From the NCBI GenBank assembly GCA_964433755.1, contig CAYSSR010000001.1, positions 1,240,001 to 1,304,000 on the forward strand: DNA of 64,000 nucleotides. The letters are read 5' to 3'. The notes beneath the pieces were generated by a model. The model saw nothing but the letters and a program-made list of their open reading frames with translations. It was not told the DNA's origin and searched no databases. Shown piece by piece: positions 1 to 7,814 of the stretch; within the stretch, counting starts at the first letter, position 1; each line of letters begins with the position of its first letter. Position numbers and translations under genes: made by a program. The stretch comes from JAUVXJ01 sp964433755. Its GTDB lineage: Bacteria; Chloroflexota; Anaerolineae; UBA7937; B3-Chlor.

Positions 1-416
1 CCGAGCAGGAGTAGAGTAGCTTCGACGGGCGACAAGCTCAAGCGAGTTTCCGAGATCTGTTCCACCAGTAGTGTGGTGGTCGAGCCCACGTCGCCGCTGT
101 GGAAGCTCATACGTGGTTCCAGTGCTGTGTCCAGCGGATGGTGGTCAATGAAGCGTATCTCTGTCCGGTCAGATAGGCCCCTGAGGGAGGGTATGCTCTG
201 GGTATCCACCAGAATGAGAAGCTCAATCGGCCCTCGGCGGACGTCCTCGCGCCGTGCAAACGGCAGCTCATCCCGGTACAGCGCCAGGAAATCCCGAAGG
301 TTACGGTTGAGCCGCTGGGGCAACACGGGCGTAGCCTTGGGGTACAGCTTGACCGCGCCCAGCATAGAGGCCAGAGCGTCGAAATCGGTGTGCTCGTGGG
401 AAGTCACTACTTCCAT
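1..416 (-). CDS. DHH-family phosphoesterase (3' part missing at window edge)
   Basis: The reading frame runs off the left edge, so only the N-terminal 138 or so residues are present. It starts with HEHTDFDALASMLGA, the first DHH-superfamily motif (HxxxDxDAxAS), followed by LILVDTQ (motif II) and the signature IDHHPLD (motif III), then GSTTTLLVEQI (motif IV region). These motifs bind two metal ions in enzymes that cleave phosphodiester bonds (RecJ, oligoribonucleases, pyrophosphatases). In several phyla this domain is fused to CBS and tRNA nucleotidyltransferase domains; the missing C-terminus would decide that. The ATG at 414-416 follows GGAGAG and a good sigma-70 promoter (435-463). The family call is firm, the substrate unknown. 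Confidence 0.85.
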   Translation of the reverse strand, partial: MEVVTSHEHTDFDALASMLGAVKLYPKATPVLPQRLNRNLRDFLALYRDELPFARREDVRRGPIELLILVDTQSIPSLRGLSDRTEIRFIDHHPLDTALEPRMSFHSGDVGSTTTLLVEQISETRLSLSPVEATLLLL

Positions 417-434
417 GCTGCATTCTCTCCGGGT

Positions 435-463
435 ATTGTATCAGAGCGCGTCACATTTGACAA
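435..463 (-). promoter_or_regulatory. Promoter of the DHH gene
   Basis: On the minus strand TTGTCA (463-458), 17-nt spacer, TACAAT (440-435). The leader to the ATG at 416 is short. The -35 overlaps by five bases with the -35 of the opposite promoter (457-485). Confidence 0.75.
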
Positions 464-485
464 TCGTGCGTCGGTCACCTATAAT
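457..485 (+). promoter_or_regulatory. Promoter of the membrane glycosidase gene
   Basis: Perfect consensus: TTGACA (457-462), 17-nt spacer, TATAAT (480-485). Transcription should start near 492, upstream of the GTG at 536. Confidence 0.8.
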
Positions 486-535
486 CGCTCGTCAAACGGC
501 ACCCGCACTGTGCCTCTTTGAACGGGGTGGTATCG

Positions 536-2263
536 GTGTTCTCTAGCCTCAAGGCAAAGCCCAGGCTCTGGCTCCTGGTGATTTCCCTGGTCGTCCTCGC
601 TGCGTTGCTAGCCAATACCCTGATCCCGCTCGTTATGTCGGCCAGAACCGCGGCCTCCGACTATCGCACGCCCAGTTCGATTCCCAACACCGACGTCAAC
701 CCATTGGGTGCGAACTTCTTCCTCGACCGAGAGGTGGAAGAATGGAAGCTCAGAAAGACGCTGCAAATGGCGAAGGACGCTGGCCTGGGCTGGGTCAAGC
801 AGCAGTTCCCATGGCAGGAGATCGAACCTGTTGAGAAGGGGCAGTACTACGACGAGCGCGCTAGACGCCCTAGTTGGGACAAGTATGACCTCATTGTCGA
901 CCTGTGTGAGGAGTATGGCCTCAAGCTCATAGCCCGCCTCGATAGGCCCCCAGACTGGACCAGGGAGGACAACACCTACAAGGAACGTCCGCCTGACGAC
1001 TTCGATGATTTCGGCGACTTCGTCTACACGTTTGTGGATCGGTATCGAGGCCGGATCGCATACGTGCAGATCTGGAACGAGCCCAACATCTTCCCAGAGT
1101 GGGGCAACAGACCAGTAGACCCTGCGGGCTACGTCGAGCTGCTGCGCGTGGCCTACCAACGTGCCAAAGAGGCTGATCCCAACGTTCAGGTGCTCAGCGC
1201 GCCGCTGGCAATCACCCTTGGACAGCCTCACCCAGAGGCCGGCAAGTGGATCAGCATGAACGAGATCGAGTACCTGGAATCCATGTACGAGGCGGGTGCG
1301 AAGGACTACTTCGACATTCTGTCTGCGAACGCCTTCGGACTTGGCAGTCCGCCCGAGGAGGCACCGGAGGAGAGAACCCTGAACTTCCAACGGGTGCTCT
1401 TCCTGAGGGAGGTGATGGAAGAACACGGGGATACCGAAAAGGCAATCTGGTTCAACGAGTACGGGTGGAATGCATCGCCTGAGGATCTCCCTGAGGAGGA
1501 GCTGATCTGGCAGCAGGTTACCGAGGCGGAACAGGCGGCCTACACGGTCGAGGGCATCGAGTACGCTCTCGAGAACTGGCCGTGGGCAGGCGTGTTCAAC
1601 ATCTGGTATTTCCGGCAGGTCGGCAACATCTCCCCGGATCGATCAGATTACTACTTCCGAATGGTCGACGTAGACTTCACACCCAGGCTCGTGTACTACG
1701 CGGTCCAGCAGGCCGCCAAGGAGTTCGCAGGCGCCACCGGACCAGGCTACTATCAGGAGACGAACCCCTCTGTCGCCCTGAACGGGCCCTGGCAGTCCGA
1801 AGTCGATGAGAAGGCCAGTGGCCAGACCCAGGCCGTCACCGCAGTGGCAGGCTCCACGGTAGAGATGTCATTCGTGGGACAGAACGTGGACTTGATCGCG
1901 TCGGTGGGGCCGGCTGGTGGCCGGCTGGCAGTATCCCTGGACGGGCGTCCCGTGGAGGACCTATCCACGAGCACCGACGGCCGGTCCTACGTCGATCTCT
2001 TCAGCCCTGTCCGTCGGTGGCAGCAGCGTATCCCCTTGGTCTATCAGGCCGACGATGCAGAGCATACTGTGTTGCTCACCGTGCTCGACCGCGCAGACCT
2101 GGCCTCCAGTGGAACTCTGATCGCCATCGACGCCTTCGAGGTCACCCGTGGAGAGCAGCCCTCCCCTCCCTACGCCGTTGTAGCGCTGCTGAGTCTGTCC
2201 ATGATGGCTGTCGGAGGGTTGACGTGGAGGGAGTGGCGCCAGCTCCGCCGGGGGCGTGCATAG
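536..2263 (+). CDS. Membrane-anchored glycoside hydrolase (GH39/GH5-like, cellulase superfamily)
   Basis: Predicted retaining glycosidase with a TIM-barrel catalytic domain facing outside the cell. From a GTG start the protein has 575 residues: an N-terminal membrane segment (LWLLVISLVVLAALLANTLI), the catalytic barrel (about 60-400), a beta-rich region (about 400-540) and a second membrane segment (YAVVALLSLSMMAVGGL) with an Arg-rich tail. IWNEPN places the acid/base Glu at residue 182 and FNEYGW the nucleophile Glu at about 308, the two-glutamate pattern of clan GH-A. A TTG at 518 is an alternative start, but the GTG at 536 has GGGGTGG just before it. The next gene, a TPR protein, may act with it in exopolysaccharide work; this is inferred from position only. 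The substrate is not visible. Confidence 0.75.
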   Translation: MFSSLKAKPRLWLLVISLVVLAALLANTLIPLVMSARTAASDYRTPSSIPNTDVNPLGANFFLDREVEEWKLRKTLQMAKDAGLGWVKQQFPWQEIEPVEKGQYYDERARRPSWDKYDLIVDLCEEYGLKLIARLDRPPDWTREDNTYKERPPDDFDDFGDFVYTFVDRYRGRIAYVQIWNEPNIFPEWGNRPVDPAGYVELLRVAYQRAKEADPNVQVLSAPLAITLGQPHPEAGKWISMNEIEYLESMYEAGAKDYFDILSANAFGLGSPPEEAPEERTLNFQRVLFLREVMEEHGDTEKAIWFNEYGWNASPEDLPEEELIWQQVTEAEQAAYTVEGIEYALENWPWAGVFNIWYFRQVGNISPDRSDYYFRMVDVDFTPRLVYYAVQQAAKEFAGATGPGYYQETNPSVALNGPWQSEVDEKASGQTQAVTAVAGSTVEMSFVGQNVDLIASVGPAGGRLAVSLDGRPVEDLSTSTDGRSYVDLFSPVRRWQQRIPLVYQADDAEHTVLLTVLDRADLASSGTLIAIDAFEVTRGEQPSPPYAVVALLSLSMMAVGGLTWREWRQLRRGRA

Positions 2264-2399
2264 CTCGCGGCTTGACAGTTGGGCCGTAGTCACCCGGGTA
2301 GAGGTCCCGTACCCACCGTCTGCCCAACCACACACGTTCACTATTCCAGGGCATCGCTGTCGCCCTGCTTGATCTCGTGAGTGCTACGCTGCTCGAGAC

Positions 2400-3821
2400 A
2401 TGAACACCACTAGAGTTCTCTTGTGGGCCGTCCTCATCGGCCTCGTTCTGGCTGCCTCCTCTGCCCTTGCGACGGTGGCCGTGGAGCCGACGCTGATGCT
2501 TCGTCTTGCAGATCAGCACCGGGCAGATACGGAATACGGAGCAGCCATCGACGTTTACGAGAAGTTGATCGACCTCCGTCCTGACTGGGCTGCTCCGCGC
2601 GTGCGCCTTGGTCAGATCTACGTCGTCCAGGGCAGGTGGGCGGAAGCCGAGAGCGCGTTCGTGCTGGCGCTGGAAGCCAACAACAGCGATACGCACGCAC
2701 TTCGTGGGTTGGCCGAGGTCGCCCACCATCGAGGCGAGCTCCAGACCGCTGTCGAACTCTGGCGCACGGCCCTGGCTCTGGACCCTTCAGACCTGGAGGC
2801 CCGCTATCGTCTCAGCCAGGCCTACGTAGAGGCGTCTCGCTTCTCCGAGGCAGAGGATGAACTCCATCGTGTGCTTCGGCAGGACAGGAACCACCAGGCT
2901 GCGCACTATGAGCTAGGTGCGATCCTGGCCACGGAGAACCCCGCACAGGCCCTGGACCACCTGCGGGCCGTAGCGTCGGGCGAGGACACCTCCCTCGCTG
3001 TCAGAGCGGCCGAGATGGTGGACATCCTCACCGGTGGTGGCGCGTCGGTTGCTGAGGCCCAGGTAGCGGACCGGCTTGCGCGATGGTACCTGAGGAACGG
3101 GATGCCGAGCCTGGCACTGCGGCAGTTGGAGAGACTCACCGACGTGTATCCTGGTAACTACACTGCGCGAGCGTACCTGGGGTATACACTGTTCTCACTG
3201 GGCAGGTACGACCTGGCCCGGGACACTCTGAGAGAGGTGACCCAACACAGCCCGGAGAACCCTCTGGGCCCCTACTTCCTGGGGGTTCTGCATCGATCGG
3301 AGGGCTACTACGCCACCGCTCTGTGGGATTTCAAGAGGTCTCTGCTCCTGGACCCCTCGAACGCAGCGGTGTACGCAGAGATCGCCAATACCTATACTCT
3401 CCTGGGACAGTACGTGGCGGCGGAGGAGTGGTACCGCGCTGCGACCACCGTGGCCCCTGAAGAGCCCGGCTTTCCACTTCTGCTGGCCGAGTTCTATCTC
3501 GAGGTCATGCCCAGTCCTCGGGAGGCCCTCAGCGCAGCCACGGAAGCCGCCAAGCTCGCACCGGACGATCCCGTGACCCTCGACCTTCTGGGTTGGGCGT
3601 ATCTCATGGCTGGCGATGCAGACACGGCAAGGATCGTAGTGGAGAGGAGTCTTGTGCTTGACCCCAACCTCGCGTCTGCGTATTATCACCTGGCTGTGGT
3701 GTGCCAGGAACTGGGCGACGATGCAACGGCCCAATGGGCATTCCAGCGAACCATCGACCTCGACGCTGAGGGAACCTACCGAGAGAAGGCCCTCAAACAG
3801 GCCGAGGCCGCGGGGTCGTGA
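2400..3821 (+). CDS. Secreted or membrane-anchored TPR-repeat protein
   Basis: A 473-residue protein with an N-terminal membrane/signal segment (VLLWAVLIGLVLAASSAL) followed by about ten consecutive tetratricopeptide repeats from residue 30 to the end. Typical repeat features are the recurring A-x4-Y, DP/P endings (LRPDWAAPR, LDPSDLEAR, LDPSNAAVY, LDPNLASAY) with a spacing of about 34 residues. TPR arrays are protein-docking scaffolds and no catalytic domain is present. The ATG at 2400 has a poor ribosome-binding site. It lies 136 bp after the glycosidase gene on the same strand and probably shares its transcript. The partner is unknown. Confidence 0.75.
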   Translation: MNTTRVLLWAVLIGLVLAASSALATVAVEPTLMLRLADQHRADTEYGAAIDVYEKLIDLRPDWAAPRVRLGQIYVVQGRWAEAESAFVLALEANNSDTHALRGLAEVAHHRGELQTAVELWRTALALDPSDLEARYRLSQAYVEASRFSEAEDELHRVLRQDRNHQAAHYELGAILATENPAQALDHLRAVASGEDTSLAVRAAEMVDILTGGGASVAEAQVADRLARWYLRNGMPSLALRQLERLTDVYPGNYTARAYLGYTLFSLGRYDLARDTLREVTQHSPENPLGPYFLGVLHRSEGYYATALWDFKRSLLLDPSNAAVYAEIANTYTLLGQYVAAEEWYRAATTVAPEEPGFPLLLAEFYLEVMPSPREALSAATEAAKLAPDDPVTLDLLGWAYLMAGDADTARIVVERSLVLDPNLASAYYHLAVVCQELGDDATAQWAFQRTIDLDAEGTYREKALKQAEAAGS

Positions 3822-4005
3822 CTTCCGGCCGGGCTCGAGCCGCGGGTCGGCAGAAAAGCGCCGTTCCCAAGCCACCGTCCGGAGACCCGAGATGCGCTCG
3901 CCGTCTATGCTGCGTTGTTGTCAACGGCGGTCGTGGGCGGGAGGGGCGGAATGCCCCGCATGTTCCAGGAGGGATGTCAGTCTGGCTCAACGAGAGGTGC
4001 CATAG

Positions 4006-4761
4006 ATGAGGATGAAAGACAAGGTTGCGGTGGTGACTGGAGCGGCGTCGGGCATAGGTTCGGCGACGATACGTCGGTTCGCCGCTGAGGGTGCCACAGT
4101 AGTTGCCGCCGACATTGCAGACGCCAGCGATAGCGTCCACGAACTGGCACGGATGGGTATAGCAGCCCGCTTCTTCCAGGTTGACGTGACCCAGGCTTCG
4201 CAGATCGAGAGCCTCGTCACTGACACGGTGACATCCTTCGGTCGGCTGGACGTCTTGGTCAACAACGCCGGTATAGAACTGCCGAAGAAGATCACCGATA
4301 CCTCTGAAGCCGAATGGGATCGGCTGCTCGACGTGAACCTCAAGGGTGTATTCCTCTGTGCCAAGGCGAGCATTCCCGTCATGCAGCGCCAGGGTGGAGG
4401 GGTGATCATCAACGTGGCGTCAGAGCTTGGCCTCGTCGGCGGATCCGAGATCGCCGCCTACTGTGCCTCCAAGGGTGGTGTGGTACAATTGACCAAAGCT
4501 CTGGCCATAGATCATGCCAGCGACAACATCCGAGTCAACTGCGTCTGCCCAGGTCCGGTAGAGACGCCACTGCTCCAGTCCATCATTGACGGGTCCTCGG
4601 ACCCCGATGAGGAGCGGGGCAGCATCGTCGAGAAGACGCTGCTCAAGCGCGTGGGTCAGCCTGACGAGATTGCGAGCGTGATCGCCTTCCTGGCATCTAG
4701 TGAGTCTTCCTACATGACCGGTTCTATCGTGGTGGTGGACGGCGGCTGGACCGCACAATGA
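4006..4761 (+). CDS. Short-chain dehydrogenase/reductase (classical SDR)
   Basis: A 251-residue NAD(P)-dependent oxidoreductase with all classical SDR marks: the dinucleotide motif TGAASGIG (about 12-19), NNAG (about 86-89), the catalytic Ser in INVASELGL, YCASK with the catalytic Tyr and Lys, and the PG motif in CVCPGPVETPLL. The C-terminus (SSYMTGSIVVVDGGWTAQ) matches FabG, glucose 1-dehydrogenase and related alcohol dehydrogenases. The substrate cannot be told from sequence; nothing nearby suggests fatty acid synthesis. GAGAGGTG precedes the start, and ATG at 4012 is a possible second start. The small gene at 4843 follows on the same strand after 81 bp. Confidence 0.85.
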   Translation: MRMKDKVAVVTGAASGIGSATIRRFAAEGATVVAADIADASDSVHELARMGIAARFFQVDVTQASQIESLVTDTVTSFGRLDVLVNNAGIELPKKITDTSEAEWDRLLDVNLKGVFLCAKASIPVMQRQGGGVIINVASELGLVGGSEIAAYCASKGGVVQLTKALAIDHASDNIRVNCVCPGPVETPLLQSIIDGSSDPDEERGSIVEKTLLKRVGQPDEIASVIAFLASSESSYMTGSIVVVDGGWTAQ

Positions 4762-4842
4762 CGCGGCACGCAGAGCATCGGAGTCTACCTGCGCCGTCGG
4801 CCATCATCCCACCAGTCCAGCAGGCGAAAGGGGGAAAAAGCA

Positions 4843-4998
4843 GTGAGCCGTGGTCGCCCCAGTGCGTCGGCGTTCTTCACCAATCTGCAAGCTCCTATGC
4901 CCTGGCGCCGCAAGCTGTGGTTGCTGGCACGCAACAACTGGATCAAGATACGCACCGGGAGCAACTGCTGTGGCCATCCTGGCGAACCTGGGTGTTGA
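4843..4998 (+). CDS. Small Cys-containing protein with CCGHPGEPGC C-terminus
   Basis: A short 51-codon gene. It begins with GTG at 4843 after a strong ribosome-binding site (AAGGGGGA at 4828-4835) and ends with TGA at 4996-4998. The product starts MSRGRPSASAFF, has a basic, Trp-rich centre (MPWRRKLWLLARNNWIKIR) and ends in CCGHPGEPGC, three cysteines in a Pro/Gly frame. From memory, similar small basic proteins with a CCGxxGEPGC end occur in Chloroflexota and Actinobacteria without a known function; this could not be searched here. The cysteines and His could bind a metal, which is inference. It is likely cotranscribed with the SDR gene upstream. Confidence 0.7.
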   Translation: MSRGRPSASAFFTNLQAPMPWRRKLWLLARNNWIKIRTGSNCCGHPGEPGC

Positions 4999-5085
4999 CA
5001 GGTCCCTCACCAGGGACTGGGACAGTCTCAGCAGATTGAAGAGGATTCCACTACCTGAACGATCATTGAGGAAAGCGAGTAGGAG

Positions 5086-5877
5086 ATGTCGTCTCAGCTC
5101 ACCAAGGTGACCACCTACAACTGCAATTCCGTCCGTGCGCGACTGGAGTTGCTGTTGGGCTGGCTCGAGCGCGAAGCGCCCCATGTGGTCTGCCTCCAGG
5201 AGACCAAGGTCCAAGACGCCGACTTCCCCGTGGAAGCTTTCCAGAGCATCGGCTACCACCTCGCGTTTCGGGGTCAGAAGGCTCATGCGGGGGTAGCCAT
5301 CGTCAGCAAGGAGGAGCCACAGGGCGTGGTCTTCGGGCTGGATGACGATGGTGAGCCCGACGAGGCGCGTCTGGCGCGCGCGACAGTAGGAGGACTGACC
5401 GTCATCAACACCTACGTACCCCAGGGGCGTACGACCGATTCGCCCCATTTTCAGTACAAACTGGACTGGTTCCGTCGCCTGCGAGCTTTCTTCGATCGTC
5501 ACTTCACGCCCCAGGATAGCATCCTGTGGGTCGGAGACTTCAACGTCGCGCCGCAGCCCATCGATGTCTACGATCCCAAGCGCCTGGTCAAGCACGCGGA
5601 TTTCCATCCAGATGCTCGTGCTGCTCTGGATGAGGTGAGGGCCTGGGGATTCGTAGACGTCTTCCGCCTCCACCACCCGGAAGAGCCCGACCAGTACACG
5701 TTTTGGGACTACAGGGTGCCCAACTCGCTCGAGCGAGGCATGGGGTGGCGTGTGGACCATATCTGGGCCACCAAGCCCCTGGCCGACAAGTCGACCTCGG
5801 CCTCAATCGACCTGGAGGCGCGCAGGGTGGAGAAGCCCTCGGATCACACTCTGCTGACCGCTGAGTTCGCTCTCTGA
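5086..5877 (+). CDS. xth: Exodeoxyribonuclease III / AP endonuclease
   Basis: A 263-residue member of the EEP nuclease family that cuts at abasic sites and removes 3' blocks in base-excision repair. Motifs in order: TYNCNSVRAR (metal-binding Asn), CLQETKVQD (metal-binding Glu), GVAIVSK, the catalytic Tyr in INTYVPQG, GDFNVAP (Asp/Asn pair), VDVFRLHHPEE, WRVDHIWAT and SDHTLLTAEF (catalytic Asp-His). Length fits the ExoA/XthA family. AGGAG abuts the ATG, with a better spaced GAGGAAAG a little further upstream. It is convergent with the FHA regulator gene; the 126 bp between them hold no obvious gene. Confidence 0.93.
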   Translation: MSSQLTKVTTYNCNSVRARLELLLGWLEREAPHVVCLQETKVQDADFPVEAFQSIGYHLAFRGQKAHAGVAIVSKEEPQGVVFGLDDDGEPDEARLARATVGGLTVINTYVPQGRTTDSPHFQYKLDWFRRLRAFFDRHFTPQDSILWVGDFNVAPQPIDVYDPKRLVKHADFHPDARAALDEVRAWGFVDVFRLHHPEEPDQYTFWDYRVPNSLERGMGWRVDHIWATKPLADKSTSASIDLEARRVEKPSDHTLLTAEFAL

Positions 5878-6003
5878 AACCAGGGTCGGGGCCTTGGTGG
5901 CGCCATGACGTGGAGGCCCGCGAGTTGAGGAGCCGGTGATGCGGGCTCTGCCTCCGAACCCTGATCGTTTCGCAAGATCCCAGGGCGCGGACCGGCAGGA
6001 AGC

Positions 6004-6657
6004 CTACTCGTCCCACGGCTGCACGAACTTGAAGCCGTGTCCCCTGACCGTCACTACGTACTGGTGGGCCCGATCCACGGAGCCGACGCGTCGGCGCAGT
6101 CTGCCGACGAGGGCATCGATGGTCTCATCCGACACGCCCTGACTGGCGTCATCGGGCCAAACCTCGGCGATGATCTCCTCACGTGTGAAGACGCGGCCAG
6201 GATCACTCTGGAGGAGAGCCAACAGCTCGAACTGTGCCTTGGACACGGGCGGCGCGAGCTTTGTACCCTGGACCCAGACTTCACGTCTCTCCGGATCCAG
6301 CCACAGCCCCCTACCACGGACGATGGCGTCGGTCACCAGCGCCCCCGTTGCCTCCGGGTCGATGTACAAGGCCTTGAATTCGAGCCCTATCTGGATTTCG
6401 TCCCCATCTCGCAAGACGTGCGGCTCGGATAGGCGTTGACCGTTCACGAAAGTTCCGTTCCTGCTTCCTTGGTCCCGGATCGCGTACTGTCCCTGTTGCC
6501 GTTCTAGGACGGCATGCCGTCGGGACGCGAGGCGATCCACTATCACCACGTCGTTGTCCGCCAGACGTCCGATAGTGACAGACTTGCCAGCAAGCGGGAT
6601 CTCCCTTCCCTTCTCGTCTCCGCCCTGTACAACAAGACGCGGTACCTTCTCCTGCAT
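6004..6657 (-). CDS. FHA domain - winged-helix DNA-binding regulator
   Basis: A 217-residue cytosolic protein joining an N-terminal FHA domain (about 10-95) with a C-terminal OmpR-type winged helix (about 115-215). The FHA part shows GRLADNDVVI, SRRHAVL and GSRNGTFVNG, the phosphothreonine-reading loops. The DNA-binding part shows FELLALLQSDPGRVFTREEI and the wing VRGHGFKFV. There is no receiver domain, so the FHA domain is probably the signal input. The ATG at 6657 follows TGAGGTG; an upstream ATG at 6705 would add 16 residues but falls inside the kinase promoter. The Ser/Thr kinase gene is divergently transcribed next door and is the obvious candidate for making the phosphothreonine it reads (inference). 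Confidence 0.87.
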   Translation of the reverse strand: MQEKVPRLVVQGGDEKGREIPLAGKSVTIGRLADNDVVIVDRLASRRHAVLERQQGQYAIRDQGSRNGTFVNGQRLSEPHVLRDGDEIQIGLEFKALYIDPEATGALVTDAIVRGRGLWLDPERREVWVQGTKLAPPVSKAQFELLALLQSDPGRVFTREEIIAEVWPDDASQGVSDETIDALVGRLRRRVGSVDRAHQYVVTVRGHGFKFVQPWDE

Positions 6658-6681
6658 CACCTCACGTTTCCCCTCGTAGCC

Positions 6682-6710
6682 TTGACACTGCCCGACAAAC
6701 TGCATATCAT
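6682..6710 (+). promoter_or_regulatory. Promoter of the Ser/Thr kinase gene
   Basis: TTGACA (6682-6687), 17-nt spacer, TATCAT (6705-6710). A start near 6717 excludes the long upstream extension of the kinase frame. On the other strand TATGAT (6711-6706) is a weaker -10 that could serve the FHA gene. Confidence 0.7.
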
Positions 6711-6783
6711 ACTGGCAGGGGTGTGCGAGAGCATTCGCAGCGGTCTCACTCGGATTTCCTCATTCGAAAGGCGGAAAAAGGCG

Positions 6784-7785
6784 TTGACTACGCCCTTGCC
6801 CTCCGAGACTGTCCTCCAGGACAGATATAGAATCGTGGATCTCATAGGCCTTGGGGGCGTGGGAGCGGTCTACCTCACCGAGGATCTTCACCTCAGAGAG
6901 AAGAGGTGCGCCCTCAAGGAGATCCAGTACTCCACGGACGTGGGCCCTGAGGTCCAGGAGGAGTTGCGACGTCAATTCCACAGAGAAGCGATCGCTCTCG
7001 CGAATCTCGACCATCCCAACTTGCCCAAGGTCTTCGACTACTTCTCTCAGGACGGGCGCGACTACCTGGTCATGGACTACGTCGCGGGCCCCAACCTCAA
7101 GGAGGTCCTGGACGAGACGCGGGCCACCGGCCGTGCACTTCCCGAGAGAAAGGTCCTGGATTGGGCCGATCAGATATGCGACGCCCTCGCCTACCTGCAC
7201 GGCCAGGACCCACCCATTATCCATCGCGATGTCAAGCCGGCCAACATCAAGGTTACGGCCGACAACGTGGTCAAGCTGGTTGACTTCGGATTGGTCAAGT
7301 TCTCCGATCCCAGGGACCCCAGGACCATCACTCTGCTGCAAGCCTACGGCACCCCTACCTACGCGCCACTCGAGCAATATGGTGCTGGATCCGGACGCAC
7401 CGACCCACGGTCCGACATCTACTCCCTGGGCGCTACGCTCTATCACCTGCTCACAGGTCGTGCGCCCGCCAATGCCCAGCAGCGTTTCCTCGAACCTGAG
7501 AGCCTCGTCGCCCCTCGGTCCTTGAATCTACGTATCTCCCATCTCACGGAGTATCTGATCCTCAAGGCCATGGCCGTGCGCCCTGACGATCGATATCAGA
7601 GTGTGCAGGAGATGCGAAAGGATCTCGCCATGGCCAGGAACCTGTCCATCGGAACCAAGACTCAGAACCGTCTAGTCCTGGTCTGGTCGAGTCTGCTCCC
7701 TCACAAGTGGCTAACCCTGGGTGTGCTGTTCTTGTTCCTCGCGGCCCTCCTGATGACCATCGTACAGCCACAACCCGTCTTCTAA
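6784..7785 (+). CDS. Membrane-anchored Ser/Thr protein kinase (Hanks type)
   Basis: A 333-residue kinase with one C-terminal membrane helix (WLTLGVLFLFLAALLMTIV). Kinase motifs: glycine loop GLGGVGAVY, ATP-binding Lys45 in CALKEI, catalytic loop IHRDVKPAN with Asp149, DFGL with Asp167, and APLEQY in the activation segment. All key residues are present, so it should be active. The frame is open back to 6514, but the promoter at 6682-6710 and AAAGGCGG before the TTG at 6784 favour the shorter form (MTTPLPSETVLQDRYRI). After the helix only a few residues remain, so there is no extracellular sensor domain. The divergent FHA-HTH gene probably encodes a downstream target. Confidence 0.88.
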   Translation: MTTPLPSETVLQDRYRIVDLIGLGGVGAVYLTEDLHLREKRCALKEIQYSTDVGPEVQEELRRQFHREAIALANLDHPNLPKVFDYFSQDGRDYLVMDYVAGPNLKEVLDETRATGRALPERKVLDWADQICDALAYLHGQDPPIIHRDVKPANIKVTADNVVKLVDFGLVKFSDPRDPRTITLLQAYGTPTYAPLEQYGAGSGRTDPRSDIYSLGATLYHLLTGRAPANAQQRFLEPESLVAPRSLNLRISHLTEYLILKAMAVRPDDRYQSVQEMRKDLAMARNLSIGTKTQNRLVLVWSSLLPHKWLTLGVLFLFLAALLMTIVQPQPVF

Positions 7786-7814
7786 GGGTAGTTGCACCAG
7801 TCCACACGCTCTCA

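Noticed and set aside
2272..2302. TTGACA at 2272-2277 as a promoter for the TPR gene
   Set aside because: The -10 region (CGGGTA/GGTAGA) is poor; cotranscription with the glycosidase gene is simpler.
4995..5023. TTGACA at 4995-5000 as a promoter for exonuclease III
   Set aside because: No acceptable -10 at 16-18 nt; the following GTCCCT/AGGGAC hairpin has no T-tract, so it is not a clear terminator either.
4804..5760. 318-codon minus-strand frame opposite exonuclease III
   Set aside because: No motif, no ribosome-binding site; the plus strand carries the complete exonuclease III gene.
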